Source of the DNA: Xanthomonas sp. DAR 80977
GTDB taxonomy: Bacteria > Pseudomonadota > Gammaproteobacteria > Xanthomonadales > Xanthomonadaceae
Reading direction: 5' to 3'
NCBI RefSeq assembly: GCF_041240605.1
Contig: NZ_CP162487.1
Location: 2,115,001 to 2,179,000, forward strand
Length of the DNA stretch: 64,000 nt
Position 1 is the stretch's first letter, and each line of letters begins with the position of its first letter. A program made the translations under genes and the position numbers. This document shows, one piece after another, positions 8,701 to 16,133 of the stretch. The notes below the pieces were generated by a model. The model was not told the DNA's origin, did not search any database, and was given only the letters and a program-made list of their open reading frames with translations.

Positions 8701-9045
8701 TCATTCGTGCGGCGCGCGGCCTTCGTGCAACGCCGTCACCGATGCCACCGACGGCCCGGTGAAGGCGATCAGCTGGTCGCCGAGCAGCACCAGGCGGCCG
8801 CTGTGGCGGTCGACGCCATCGTAGGAGTAGTCGAAGCGGAAGGTCCGCTCGAAGCCCAGCCAGCCGTTGGGCAGGCGCCGCAGGCGCAGGCCAGTGCCAT
8901 GCACGCTCTGGTCCAGCCACTGCACGTCGGCGGCCTTGCAGGCATTGCGGCCGAGGCTTTCGGCGCGTTCGGCGGCGGCGCGCGACGCGTTCCAGAACGC
9001 GAACACCGCGGCGCCGGCAATCATCAACAGGATCAGGCTGGGCAT
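8701..9045 (-). CDS. DUF3301 family small membrane-anchored protein
   Basis: A 114-residue protein with an N-terminal membrane segment, MPSLILLMIAGAAVFAFW, and a short soluble domain containing NACKAADVQWLDQSVHG and FRFDYSYDGVDRHSGRL, which resembles the DUF3301 family of gammaproteobacteria. Function is unknown. An upstream in-frame ATG at 9081 would add 12 residues without conserved character, so the start directly before the hydrophobic helix is preferred. It is convergent with sspB. Confidence 0.75.
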   Translation of the reverse strand: MPSLILLMIAGAAVFAFWNASRAAAERAESLGRNACKAADVQWLDQSVHGTGLRLRRLPNGWLGFERTFRFDYSYDGVDRHSGRLVLLGDQLIAFTGPSVASVTALHEGRAPHE

Positions 9046-9348
9046 GGCGCCACTGTAGCGAGGCACGGGGTGGGGCGGCAATGCCGGGCTGGGGATTGGG
9101 GAATCGGGAATCGGGAATCGGGAATCGAAAGCTGGTCTTCGAGCCGGGTCGCTTCGCGGCAGCTTGCGTGCGTCGCTGTCACGCGCTTCTATCGCTTGGC
9201 TGCTTGCTGCTGCGCTGCGTCCCCGGGAAGGGTCGCGGGCGCCCCGCTGCGTGGGGGCGGGGCCAGCGTGTTGCGCGGGCGATTCGCTGTGGCGTCGGGC
9301 CGCCAGCCGCGACCGACATTGCCGAGACGTCGCTTCGCGACGATAGGT
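9046..9348. other. intergenic region with tandem GGGAATC repeats
   Basis: About 300 bases without a convincing gene between the DUF3301 start and the DUF2272 stop. It contains a run of four 7-base repeats near 9099-9127. Near 9310-9345 is a stretch resembling a sequence at 52615-52650, which may be a dispersed intergenic repeat. Confidence 0.5.
9098..9127. repeat. short tandem repeat, unit GGGAATC
   Basis: Four consecutive copies of the 7-base unit can be read here. Related CCCAATCCC/GGGATTCGGG strings occur at about 13430-13455 and 18935-18950. Such strings are common between genes in Xanthomonas genomes. Confidence 0.6.
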
Positions 9349-10425
9349 CTAGAGCGGCGGCCGGGTGGGTTCGACTGCTTGCGGCTCGGCGGCCGGCACC
9401 GTCGCGGGGACGGCCGGCACGGTGCCCGGGGTCGCCGGTGCCGGCAGCGGCATCGCCGCCGGTACCGGCACCGCCGGATCGGTGGCCGGCCCTGCGCTCG
9501 GGATGACCGGCGGCAACAGCTGCGCCTGCGCCTGCAACTGCAGCAGCGCCGCCCAGTCCTGGCGGTTGAAGTCGCACAGTTCCTCGCGGCCCGGCGTGCA
9601 CTCCAGGCCGGCGCCGTCGTCGCCGGCCTGGTCCTGTGCCAGCGGCGCCTGCAGCTGCAGGCGGCCGGCGCGGTCCAGCGGCAGCTTGCGCATGGTCACC
9701 GCGTTGAGCACGTTGCCGCCGATCAGGTACAGGGTGTGGTCGCCGCCGACGTTGGCCGCGACCACGATGTCGCAATGCGATTCCCACGGCAGCGCGCCGC
9801 CGCGCGCCAGCGCCTCGCGCAGCCCGGCCGCGCCCAGCGGCTGCTTGCGCCCGCGCAGGAAGCACAGCAGGTCGCCCGGTGCGGGCTTGTCCTGCTGCGG
9901 GTCGGCGTAGCGGTAGGGCAGGCCGTCGGCACCGGCCTGGTAGGCGGCGCGGATGTAGTCGATGTGCCGCACCGAAGTGTGGAAGCCACTGACGCCGGCG
10001 CGCACCATCACCCAGGACACGAACGCCGCCGACCACGGGTTGTCGACGATGAACGCGCGGCAGTCGGTTTGCCGGTAGCGCGAGCCGTCCAGTGCCTGGC
10101 AGCTGGCGGCGCCGTCGCTGCCGCCCATCGCGCCCAGCGTGCCGCTGTCGCGCCAATACGCTGCCACGCGCTGCCAGGCCTCGATGCCGTGGTCGGCGAG
10201 ATAGCCGCGCTCGGCCTCGGTCACGCGCAGGCCGGCGAGCCGGCCGTCGGTATCGATGAACGGCCGCCACCACAGCCGGTGCTCGTTGCAGGCGGTGCGC
10301 ACGATGGCCACCGCGGCCGGGGTCAGGCCGAAGCGCGGCGGCAGGTCGCAGACCTCCGCGGCGGCCGCGCGGCCGGCGGGAAACAGGGCGGCGGCACACA
10401 ACAACGCGAACCAGAAACGGGCCAT
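9349..10425 (-). CDS. DUF2272 domain exported protein
   Basis: A 358-residue protein with a Sec signal peptide (MARFWFALLCAAALFPAGRA, cleavage near AAAEV). The central domain resembles DUF2272, with the WSAAFVSWVMVRAGV segment, HIDYIRAAYQ, PAPGDLLCFLRG and SHCDIVVAANVGGDHTLYLIGGNV. These motifs are reminiscent of CHAP/NlpC-like cysteine-histidine hydrolases, but the catalytic role is inferred. The last 80 or so residues are proline/alanine-rich low complexity. The chosen ATG is the one that begins with the signal peptide; the same frame stays open far upstream through nadC but without meaning. Confidence 0.75.
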   Translation of the reverse strand: MARFWFALLCAAALFPAGRAAAAEVCDLPPRFGLTPAAVAIVRTACNEHRLWWRPFIDTDGRLAGLRVTEAERGYLADHGIEAWQRVAAYWRDSGTLGAMGGSDGAASCQALDGSRYRQTDCRAFIVDNPWSAAFVSWVMVRAGVSGFHTSVRHIDYIRAAYQAGADGLPYRYADPQQDKPAPGDLLCFLRGRKQPLGAAGLREALARGGALPWESHCDIVVAANVGGDHTLYLIGGNVLNAVTMRKLPLDRAGRLQLQAPLAQDQAGDDGAGLECTPGREELCDFNRQDWAALLQLQAQAQLLPPVIPSAGPATDPAVPVPAAMPLPAPATPGTVPAVPATVPAAEPQAVEPTRPPL

Positions 10426-10490
10426 CGGCGAACTCGGTGAACAGGGGGATGCGTGCAGCGTCGCAGAGCGGCGCGGCCGCGGCCGTGAAG

Positions 10491-11369
10491 TCAGTGCGGC
10501 GGCGGGCCCAGCTTCAGCGACAGGTCCACCGCCTGCACGTGCTTGGTCAGCGCGCCGATGGAGATGCAGTCCACGCCGTCGGCGGCGATCGCGCGCACGC
10601 CGTCCAGATCGACGCCGCCGGAGACTTCCAGCGGGATCTTGCGGTGGAACGGCGCGGCCGCGGCAATCGCCACCGCCTCGCGGCGCTGCGCCGCGTCGAA
10701 ATCGTCGATCAGGATGCGGTCGCAGCCCGCCTCCAACGCTTCGCGCAACTGCGCCAGCGTCTCCACCTCGACCACCAGCGGCAGCGCCGGCCACTGCGCG
10801 CGCGCGGCCTGCACCGCCGCGCTCAGCGAGCCGGCGGCGTGGATGTGGTTTTCCTTCAGCATCACCGTGTCGTACAGGCCGACGCGGTGGTTGCTGCCGC
10901 CGCCGCAGCGCACCGCGTATTTCTGCGCCAGGCGCAGGCCGGGCAGGGTTTTGCGCGTGTCGAGGATGCGCGCGCCGGTGCCGGCGACCGCGGCCACGTA
11001 GGCGGCGGTGGCGGTGGCGGTGGCGGACAGGGTCTGCAGGAAGTTCAGCGAGGCGCGCTCGGCGCTGACCAGCGCGCGGCTGCGCCCGTGCAGCAGCGCC
11101 AGCACGGTACCGGCGGCCACGCGGTCGCCCTCGGCGATGCGCCAGTCGATCTGGACCTGCGGGTCGAGCGCGCGGTGGCAGGCATCGAACCAGGGCCGGC
11201 CGGCGATCACCGCGTCCTGCTTGCACAGCAGGTAGGCGCTGTCGGCGCGGTCCGGCAGCAGCGCGGCGGTGACGTCGCCGCTGCCGAGATCCTCGGCCAG
11301 CGCGCGTGCCACGTCGGCGTCGACCAGCTCCTGCGCTGGCGCCTGCAGCGGCGCCGCGGCGGCGCTCAT
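10491..11369 (-). CDS. nadC: nicotinate-nucleotide pyrophosphorylase (carboxylating)
   Basis: A 292-residue quinolinate phosphoribosyltransferase, making nicotinate mononucleotide from quinolinate and PRPP in NAD synthesis. Family motifs are EDLGSGDVTA at the N-terminus, SAERASLNFLQTLSATAT, ILDTRKTLPGLR, KYAVRCGGGSNHRVGLYD and VMLKENHI, and the C-terminal LEVSGGVDLDGVRAIA. The start overlaps the stop of the upstream Trm112-like gene by 4 bases (ATGA), so the two are translationally coupled. Confidence 0.96.
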   Translation of the reverse strand: MSAAAAPLQAPAQELVDADVARALAEDLGSGDVTAALLPDRADSAYLLCKQDAVIAGRPWFDACHRALDPQVQIDWRIAEGDRVAAGTVLALLHGRSRALVSAERASLNFLQTLSATATATAAYVAAVAGTGARILDTRKTLPGLRLAQKYAVRCGGGSNHRVGLYDTVMLKENHIHAAGSLSAAVQAARAQWPALPLVVEVETLAQLREALEAGCDRILIDDFDAAQRREAVAIAAAAPFHRKIPLEVSGGVDLDGVRAIAADGVDCISIGALTKHVQAVDLSLKLGPPPH

Positions 11370-11635
11370 TTGCCCGGGAAGTCGGCGAGCTGGGCGGTGC
11401 CGATCGCTTCTTCGGCCAGCAGCACCGGGATGCCGTCGTCGACGCGGAACACCTGCTTGCGGTCGCGGGTGACCAGCGCCTCCCGCAGCGGTTGCGCTTG
11501 CGCGCTGCCGTCGGCGCGCTGCACGCCGCCGCCGGCGATGGCGCGGTTCAGCGCCTCCAGGCCGCGCGCATCCAGCAGGGCCAGCGGTTGGCGGGTGTCG
11601 GGCGAGCACAGCAGGTCGAGCAGTTTGCGGTCCAT
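11366..11635 (-). CDS. Trm112/YcaR family small protein
   Basis: An 89-residue protein of the Trm112-like (UPF0434/YcaR) family. It has the N-terminal LLDLLCSPDTRQPL motif and the C-terminal VFRVDDGIPVLLAEEA block. Eukaryotic Trm112 activates methyltransferases; the bacterial role is less clear. Only one cysteine is visible in the N-terminal motif, so a four-cysteine zinc site is absent. It is coupled to nadC by an ATGA overlap. Confidence 0.85.
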   Translation of the reverse strand: MDRKLLDLLCSPDTRQPLALLDARGLEALNRAIAGGGVQRADGSAQAQPLREALVTRDRKQVFRVDDGIPVLLAEEAIGTAQLADFPGK

Positions 11636-11693
11636 CCGGTCTTCGTCTTGCGTGGAAGACGGCTAGAATACGTCTTTAAGGCAGGGGACGGCC

Positions 11694-12197
11694 ATGACCT
11701 CCAAGCAAACCGCGCCGCTCGTCGGCATCGTGATGGGTTCCCGTTCCGACTGGGAGACCATGCAGCATGCGGCGCAGAAACTCGACGCGCTGGGCGTGCC
11801 CTATGAAGTGAAGGTGGTGTCCGCGCACCGCACCCCGGACGTGCTGTTCGCCTATGCGGAAGCGGCCGGTGCGCGCGGCCTGCGCGCGATCGTGGCCGGC
11901 GCCGGCGGCGCCGCGCACCTGCCGGGCATGCTCGCGGCCAAGACCGCGGTGCCGGTGCTCGGCGTGCCGGTGCAGTCCAAGGCGCTGAACGGCCTGGATT
12001 CGCTGCTGTCGATCGTGCAGATGCCGTCCGGCATCCCGGTGGCCACGTTCGCGATCGGCAACGCCGGCGCGGCCAATGCCGCGCTGTTCGCCGCGGCGAT
12101 GCTCGCACCCGGGCACGCCGACATCGCCACCGCGCTGGACGACTTCCGCCAGCGCCAGACCGACGAGGTGACGGCCAAGGACGACCCGCGCCAATGA
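11694..12197 (+). CDS. purE: N5-carboxyaminoimidazole ribonucleotide mutase
   Basis: A 167-residue class I PurE that converts N5-CAIR to CAIR in purine synthesis. Motifs are [13 protein letters not shown], the catalytic-histidine block [22 protein letters not shown] and PVLGVPV, then [11 protein letters not shown] purine-rich GGGGA lies upstream of the ATG. Its stop overlaps the purK start by 4 bases, so purEK is a coupled operon. Confidence 0.97.
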   Translation: MTSKQTAPLVGIVMGSRSDWETMQHAAQKLDALGVPYEVKVVSAHRTPDVLFAYAEAAGARGLRAIVAGAGGAAHLPGMLAAKTAVPVLGVPVQSKALNGLDSLLSIVQMPSGIPVATFAIGNAGAANAALFAAAMLAPGHADIATALDDFRQRQTDEVTAKDDPRQ

Positions 12198-13345
12198 CCA
12201 CCACCGTCGGAATCCTGGGCGGCGGCCAGTTGGCGCGCATGATGGCCGTGGCCGGCGCGCCGCTGGGCCTGCGCTTCGTGATGCTGGATACGGTGGCCGA
12301 CGCCTGTGCCGGCCAGGTCGCGCCGCTGCAGGTCGGCGACTACCGCGACGAGGCCGCGCTGGCCGCGTTCGCGGCGAAGGTCGACGTGGCCACCTTCGAT
12401 TTCGAGAACGTGCCGGCGGCCAGCGCCGAATGGCTGGCGGGGCAGGTGCCGGTGTTCCCGAACCCGCACGCGCTGGCGGTGGCGCAGGATCGCCTGGCCG
12501 AGAAGACCCTGTTCCGCGAGCTGGGCATCCCGGTGCCGGATTTCGCCGCGATCGACAGCCGCGCCGAACTGGACGCGGCGCTGGCGCGGATCGGCACCCC
12601 GTGCATCCTGAAGACCCGGCGCCTGGGCTACGACGGCAAGGGCCAGTTCCGGATCAAGTCCGCGGCCGATGCCGATGCGGCATGGGCCGCGCTGGGCGCG
12701 CAGGCGTCCAGCGTGGGCCTGATCGTGGAGGCCTTCGTGCCGTTCCAGCGCGAGATCAGCGTGGTCGCGGTGCGCGGCCGCGACGGCGAGTTCCGCACCT
12801 GGCCGTTGACCGAGAACTGGCATGTGCAGGGCGTGCTGTCGGCCAGCCTGGCCCCGGCGCAGGCCGATGCGGCGCTGGCGCAGGCCGCCATCGCCCATGC
12901 GCAGGCGCTGGCCGAGCGCCTGCAGTACGTGGGCGTGTTTGCGCTGGAGCTGTTCTGCCGCGACGGCGAGCTGCTCGCCAACGAGATGGCGCCGCGGGTG
13001 CACAACTCCGGGCACTGGACCATCGAAGGCGCGGAGACCTCGCAGTTCGAGAACCACCTGCGCGCGGTGCTGGGCCTGCCGCTGGGCTCCACGCGCATGC
13101 TCGGCCATGCCTGCATGCTCAACTGGATCGGGCAGATGCCCGATGCCGCGCCGGTGCTGGCGCAGCCGGGCGGGCATTGGCACGACTACGGCAAGGAGCC
13201 GCGCGAGGGCCGCAAGGTCGGCCACGCCACATTGCGCGAGGACACGCCGGCGGCACTGGCGCAGGCGCTGCAGGCGGCCGGCGCGCAGCTGGGCCGCGGC
13301 GAGCAGGTCGCGCCGGTGATCGAGGCGCTGCGCGCGCAGGGCTGA
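12194..13345 (+). CDS. purK: N5-carboxyaminoimidazole ribonucleotide synthase
   Basis: A 383-residue ATP-grasp enzyme that makes N5-CAIR from AIR, ATP and bicarbonate. Motifs are the N-terminal [21 protein letters not shown], the ATP-grasp part [28 protein letters not shown], and [28 protein letters not shown]. Length is normal. It is translated with purE through an ATGA overlap. Confidence 0.97.
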   Translation: MTTTVGILGGGQLARMMAVAGAPLGLRFVMLDTVADACAGQVAPLQVGDYRDEAALAAFAAKVDVATFDFENVPAASAEWLAGQVPVFPNPHALAVAQDRLAEKTLFRELGIPVPDFAAIDSRAELDAALARIGTPCILKTRRLGYDGKGQFRIKSAADADAAWAALGAQASSVGLIVEAFVPFQREISVVAVRGRDGEFRTWPLTENWHVQGVLSASLAPAQADAALAQAAIAHAQALAERLQYVGVFALELFCRDGELLANEMAPRVHNSGHWTIEGAETSQFENHLRAVLGLPLGSTRMLGHACMLNWIGQMPDAAPVLAQPGGHWHDYGKEPREGRKVGHATLREDTPAALAQALQAAGAQLGRGEQVAPVIEALRAQG

Positions 13346-13457
13346 GCGGCGCATGCGGCGACGTCCGGGCCAGCCCCGGGCGTGGCCGGCAAGACAGGCC
13401 GGCGCGCCATGCCGCCGCCGGCCGCGACTCCCCAATCCCGACTCCCCAATCCCCGCC

Positions 13458-14036
13458 TCACACCATATTCGCCGCCACGAACTCCCAGTTCACCAGCTTC
13501 CAGAACGCGTCCAGGTAGCGCGCGCGGTCGCCGCGGTAGTCGATGTAGTAGGCGTGTTCCCACAGGTCGCAGGCCAGCAGCGGGATGTCCTCGCCGGTCA
13601 GCGGCGAGCCGGCGTTGGCGGTGGCGAGCAGGGCCAGGGTGGCGTCCGGGCGCTGCACCAGCCAGATCCAGCCGGAACCGAACACGGCCAGCGCCATGCG
13701 CTCGAAATCGGCCTTGAAGCGGGCGAAGTCGCCGAAGTTCTTGGCGATGCGCTCGGACAGCGCGCCGCCCGGTTCGCCGCCGCCGCGCGGGCGCAGGCCG
13801 CGCCAGTAGAACTCGTGGTTCCAGACTTCGGCGGCGTGCTGGAACAGGCGACCCTGGGCGCGCCGCACCAGGTCCTGCAGCGGCAGTTCGGCGAATTCGC
13901 TGCCGGCGATCTGCGCATTGAGCCGTTCGACCAGCAGGCGCTGGTGCTGGCCATGGTGGTGGTCCAGGGTCTCGGCGGACAGGTGCGGCGCCAGCGCCGC
14001 GCGGTCGTACGGCAGGGGAGCGAGTTCGATGGCCAT
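13458..14036 (-). CDS. sodB: superoxide dismutase, iron/manganese family (SodB-like)
   Basis: A 192-residue cytoplasmic superoxide dismutase. Metal ligands are in the N-terminal HHHGQHQ block, in EVWNHEFYW, and in DLWEHAYYIDY. GSGWIWLV and the RYLDAFWKLVNWEF end are typical of the Fe type. The position that is normally Gln in AAQVWNH of iron enzymes is Glu here (AAEVWNH), an unusual second-sphere change next to the metal. GAGGA lies 5 bases before the ATG; an in-frame ATG 30 bases upstream would only add a basic stretch. Confidence 0.93.
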   Translation of the reverse strand: MAIELAPLPYDRAALAPHLSAETLDHHHGQHQRLLVERLNAQIAGSEFAELPLQDLVRRAQGRLFQHAAEVWNHEFYWRGLRPRGGGEPGGALSERIAKNFGDFARFKADFERMALAVFGSGWIWLVQRPDATLALLATANAGSPLTGEDIPLLACDLWEHAYYIDYRGDRARYLDAFWKLVNWEFVAANMV

Positions 14037-14163
14037 GGATCCTCGGCGGCGGTTTCGGGCGCGCATGTCGGTACTGCCATGCGCAGGGCTTACACTATGC
14101 GGCTACGCGAAAGTCTAGCCGACCGCCGAGGTCGTTCTTTCGCCCCAGCAGGAGAAAACCCGC

Positions 14164-14484
14164 ATGCAGGTGATGGAGCGCATCCAGGCCGACGTCGAAC
14201 GCCATCCCATCGTGTTGTTCATGAAGGGCACGCCGCAGTACCCGATGTGCGGGTTTTCCAGCCGCGCGCTGCAGGCCCTGCTGGCGGCCGGCGCCGACCG
14301 GCTGCATACCGTCAACGTGCTCGACGAGCCGGAGATCCGCGCCAATCTGCCGCGCTATTCGAACTGGCCGACGTTCCCGCAGCTGTTCATCCACGGCGAA
14401 CTGATCGGCGGCTGCGACATCACCATGGAACTGTTCGAATCCGGCGAACTGCAGCGCATCGTGGCCGAGGCCTACCAGCCGTGA
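14164..14484 (+). CDS. grxD: monothiol glutaredoxin (Grx4 family)
   Basis: A 106-residue glutaredoxin that binds and transfers 2Fe-2S clusters. The active site is in GTPQYPMCGFSS (the CGFS motif). YSNWPTFPQLFIHGELIGGCDI carries the glutathione-binding loop. AGGAGA lies upstream of the ATG. The stop overlaps the GTG start of the following SDR gene, indicating an operon with it. Confidence 0.96.
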   Translation: MQVMERIQADVERHPIVLFMKGTPQYPMCGFSSRALQALLAAGADRLHTVNVLDEPEIRANLPRYSNWPTFPQLFIHGELIGGCDITMELFESGELQRIVAEAYQP

Positions 14485-15221
14485 CAGCGGAGCCGACGCC
14501 GCACGCGGGCGCGCTGGCGCAGCGCGTGGTGCTGGTGTGCGGCGCCGCCGGCGGGCTGGGCAGCGCCGCGGCGCTGGCCTGCGCCCAGGCCGGCGCCACG
14601 GTGGTGCTGCTCGGGCACAAGCCGGCGCGCTTGAACCGGGTCTACGACGCGATCGCCGCGATCGGCGCGCAGCCGCTGCTGTATCCGCTGGACCTGCTCG
14701 GCGCCACCCCGGAAGACTACGCGGCGCTGGCCGAGCGGGTGCAGGCCGAGCTCGGGCGGCTGGACGGGCTGTTGCACTGCGCCGCCGATTTCGTCGGCCT
14801 GACCCCGTTCGAGCACGCCGACCCGGCGCAGTTCGCGCGCGCCATCCACGTCAACCTGACCGCTGCGGGCTGGCTGACCCAGGCCTGCCTGCCGTTGCTG
14901 AAGCAGGCGCCCGACGCGGCGATCGTGTTCGCCCTGGACGACCCGGCGCGGGTCGGCCAGGCCTACTGGGGCGGCTACGGCGCGGCCCAGCATGGGCGCC
15001 GCGGCCTGCTGGCGACCCTGCACGGCGAACTCGCCGCCTCGACGGTGCGCGTGGCCGGGCTGCAACCCGGGCCGATGCGCAGCGCGCTTCGCGCGCGCGC
15101 CTACACCCACCAGGAAGACTTCGACGCGGTCGATCCTGCGCACTATGCGGCCGCCTGTGTGGAACTGCTGTCGCCCGCCGGCGCCGCGCACCGCGGCGCG
15201 ATCTGGACTCCCCTGGCATGA
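14481..15221 (+). CDS. short-chain dehydrogenase/reductase (YciK-like)
   Basis: A 246-residue Rossmann-fold SDR starting at a GTG that overlaps the grxD stop (GTGA). The nucleotide-binding turn reads VVLVCGAAGGLGSAAALACAQAG. The NNAG-equivalent region is LLHCAADF. The catalytic Tyr-x-x-x-Lys is not clear: the expected place has GGYGAAQHGRRG, with Tyr present but no Lys four residues on. It may therefore be a non-classical SDR of the YciK/YcdF type. Substrate is unknown. It overlaps the next gene by 4 bases. Confidence 0.82.
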   Translation: MTAEPTPHAGALAQRVVLVCGAAGGLGSAAALACAQAGATVVLLGHKPARLNRVYDAIAAIGAQPLLYPLDLLGATPEDYAALAERVQAELGRLDGLLHCAADFVGLTPFEHADPAQFARAIHVNLTAAGWLTQACLPLLKQAPDAAIVFALDDPARVGQAYWGGYGAAQHGRRGLLATLHGELAASTVRVAGLQPGPMRSALRARAYTHQEDFDAVDPAHYAAACVELLSPAGAAHRGAIWTPLA

Positions 15222-15817
15222 CCATCCTGTCGGCAGCGTTGCTGCTGTTCCTGATCCTCGACCCGCTGGGCAACATCCCGGTGTTCCTCAGCGTGCTCAA
15301 GCCGCTACCGGCCAAGCGCCAGCGCGTGGTGCTGGCGCGCGAGCTGCTGATCGCCCTGGGCGTGCTGATGGCGTTCCTGTGGGGCGGCAAGTACGCGCTG
15401 GAAGTGATGCACCTGCGCCAGGAGTCGGTGGCGATCGCCGGCGGCATCGTGCTGTTCCTGATCGGCATCCGCATGATCTTTCCGCGCCCGGAAGGGCTGA
15501 TGGGCGAGATTCCCGACGGCGAGCCGTTCATCGTGCCGCTGGCGATCCCGCTGGTGGCCGGGCCCTCGGGCATGGCCGCGGTGATGCTGATGGGCAGCAA
15601 CGAACCCACCCGCCTGGGCGAATGGAGCCTGGCGCTGATCCTGGCCTGGATCGGCACCTCGGCGCTGCTGTTCTCCGGCACCCTGCTGTACAAGCTGCTG
15701 GGCATGCGCGTGCTGACCGCGGTCGAACGGCTGATGGGCATGCTGCTGGTGGCGATCTCGGTGCAGATGTTCCTGGACGGCCTCAGCGCCTATCTGAAGC
15801 TGCCGGTCGCCGGCTGA
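15218..15817 (+). CDS. MarC/YhgN family inner-membrane protein
   Basis: A 199-residue polytopic membrane protein of the MarC (UPF0056) family. It has the N-terminal LFLILDPLGNIPVFLS motif, a central GGIVLFLIGIRMIFP helix and the PLAIPLVAGPSGMAAVMLM motif. About six transmembrane helices are expected. Function in the family is unsettled. The ATG overlaps the stop of the SDR gene (ATGA), making a grxD-SDR-marC-type operon. Confidence 0.92.
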   Translation: MTILSAALLLFLILDPLGNIPVFLSVLKPLPAKRQRVVLARELLIALGVLMAFLWGGKYALEVMHLRQESVAIAGGIVLFLIGIRMIFPRPEGLMGEIPDGEPFIVPLAIPLVAGPSGMAAVMLMGSNEPTRLGEWSLALILAWIGTSALLFSGTLLYKLLGMRVLTAVERLMGMLLVAISVQMFLDGLSAYLKLPVAG

Positions 15818-16133
15818 GCGGGCCGCCCGCGCCGCCGTTACCGCCTGCGCGGGTGCCGCAGTGCGCCTGTGCGGCGCCTGTCGATCCGCGTCAATGCCGC
15901 AACACGGCAGCCGTTTGCGGCAATTCGATGACATTTGCGGCGCTTTTTTGTGCCGTCGCATGTCAGGACGTGGCGGCATATTAAGTTCTCGTAAACGCCC
16001 GAGGCATACGCGGGCGAAATAGCCTGCCTACCGTAGCGCCTTCCGAAGCGGTGGGGGCGCTTGCACGGTGTCCATGCCAGGTCGCCCCGTCGCTCGCTGC
16101 CGTTCCCACGTTAGCCACAGAGGCGCTTGCCCG
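15818..16133. other. intergenic region upstream of a TonB-dependent receptor
   Basis: About 316 bases with no supported gene. The right half should hold the promoter and leader of the receptor gene. I see no clear operator palindrome. Confidence 0.4.
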
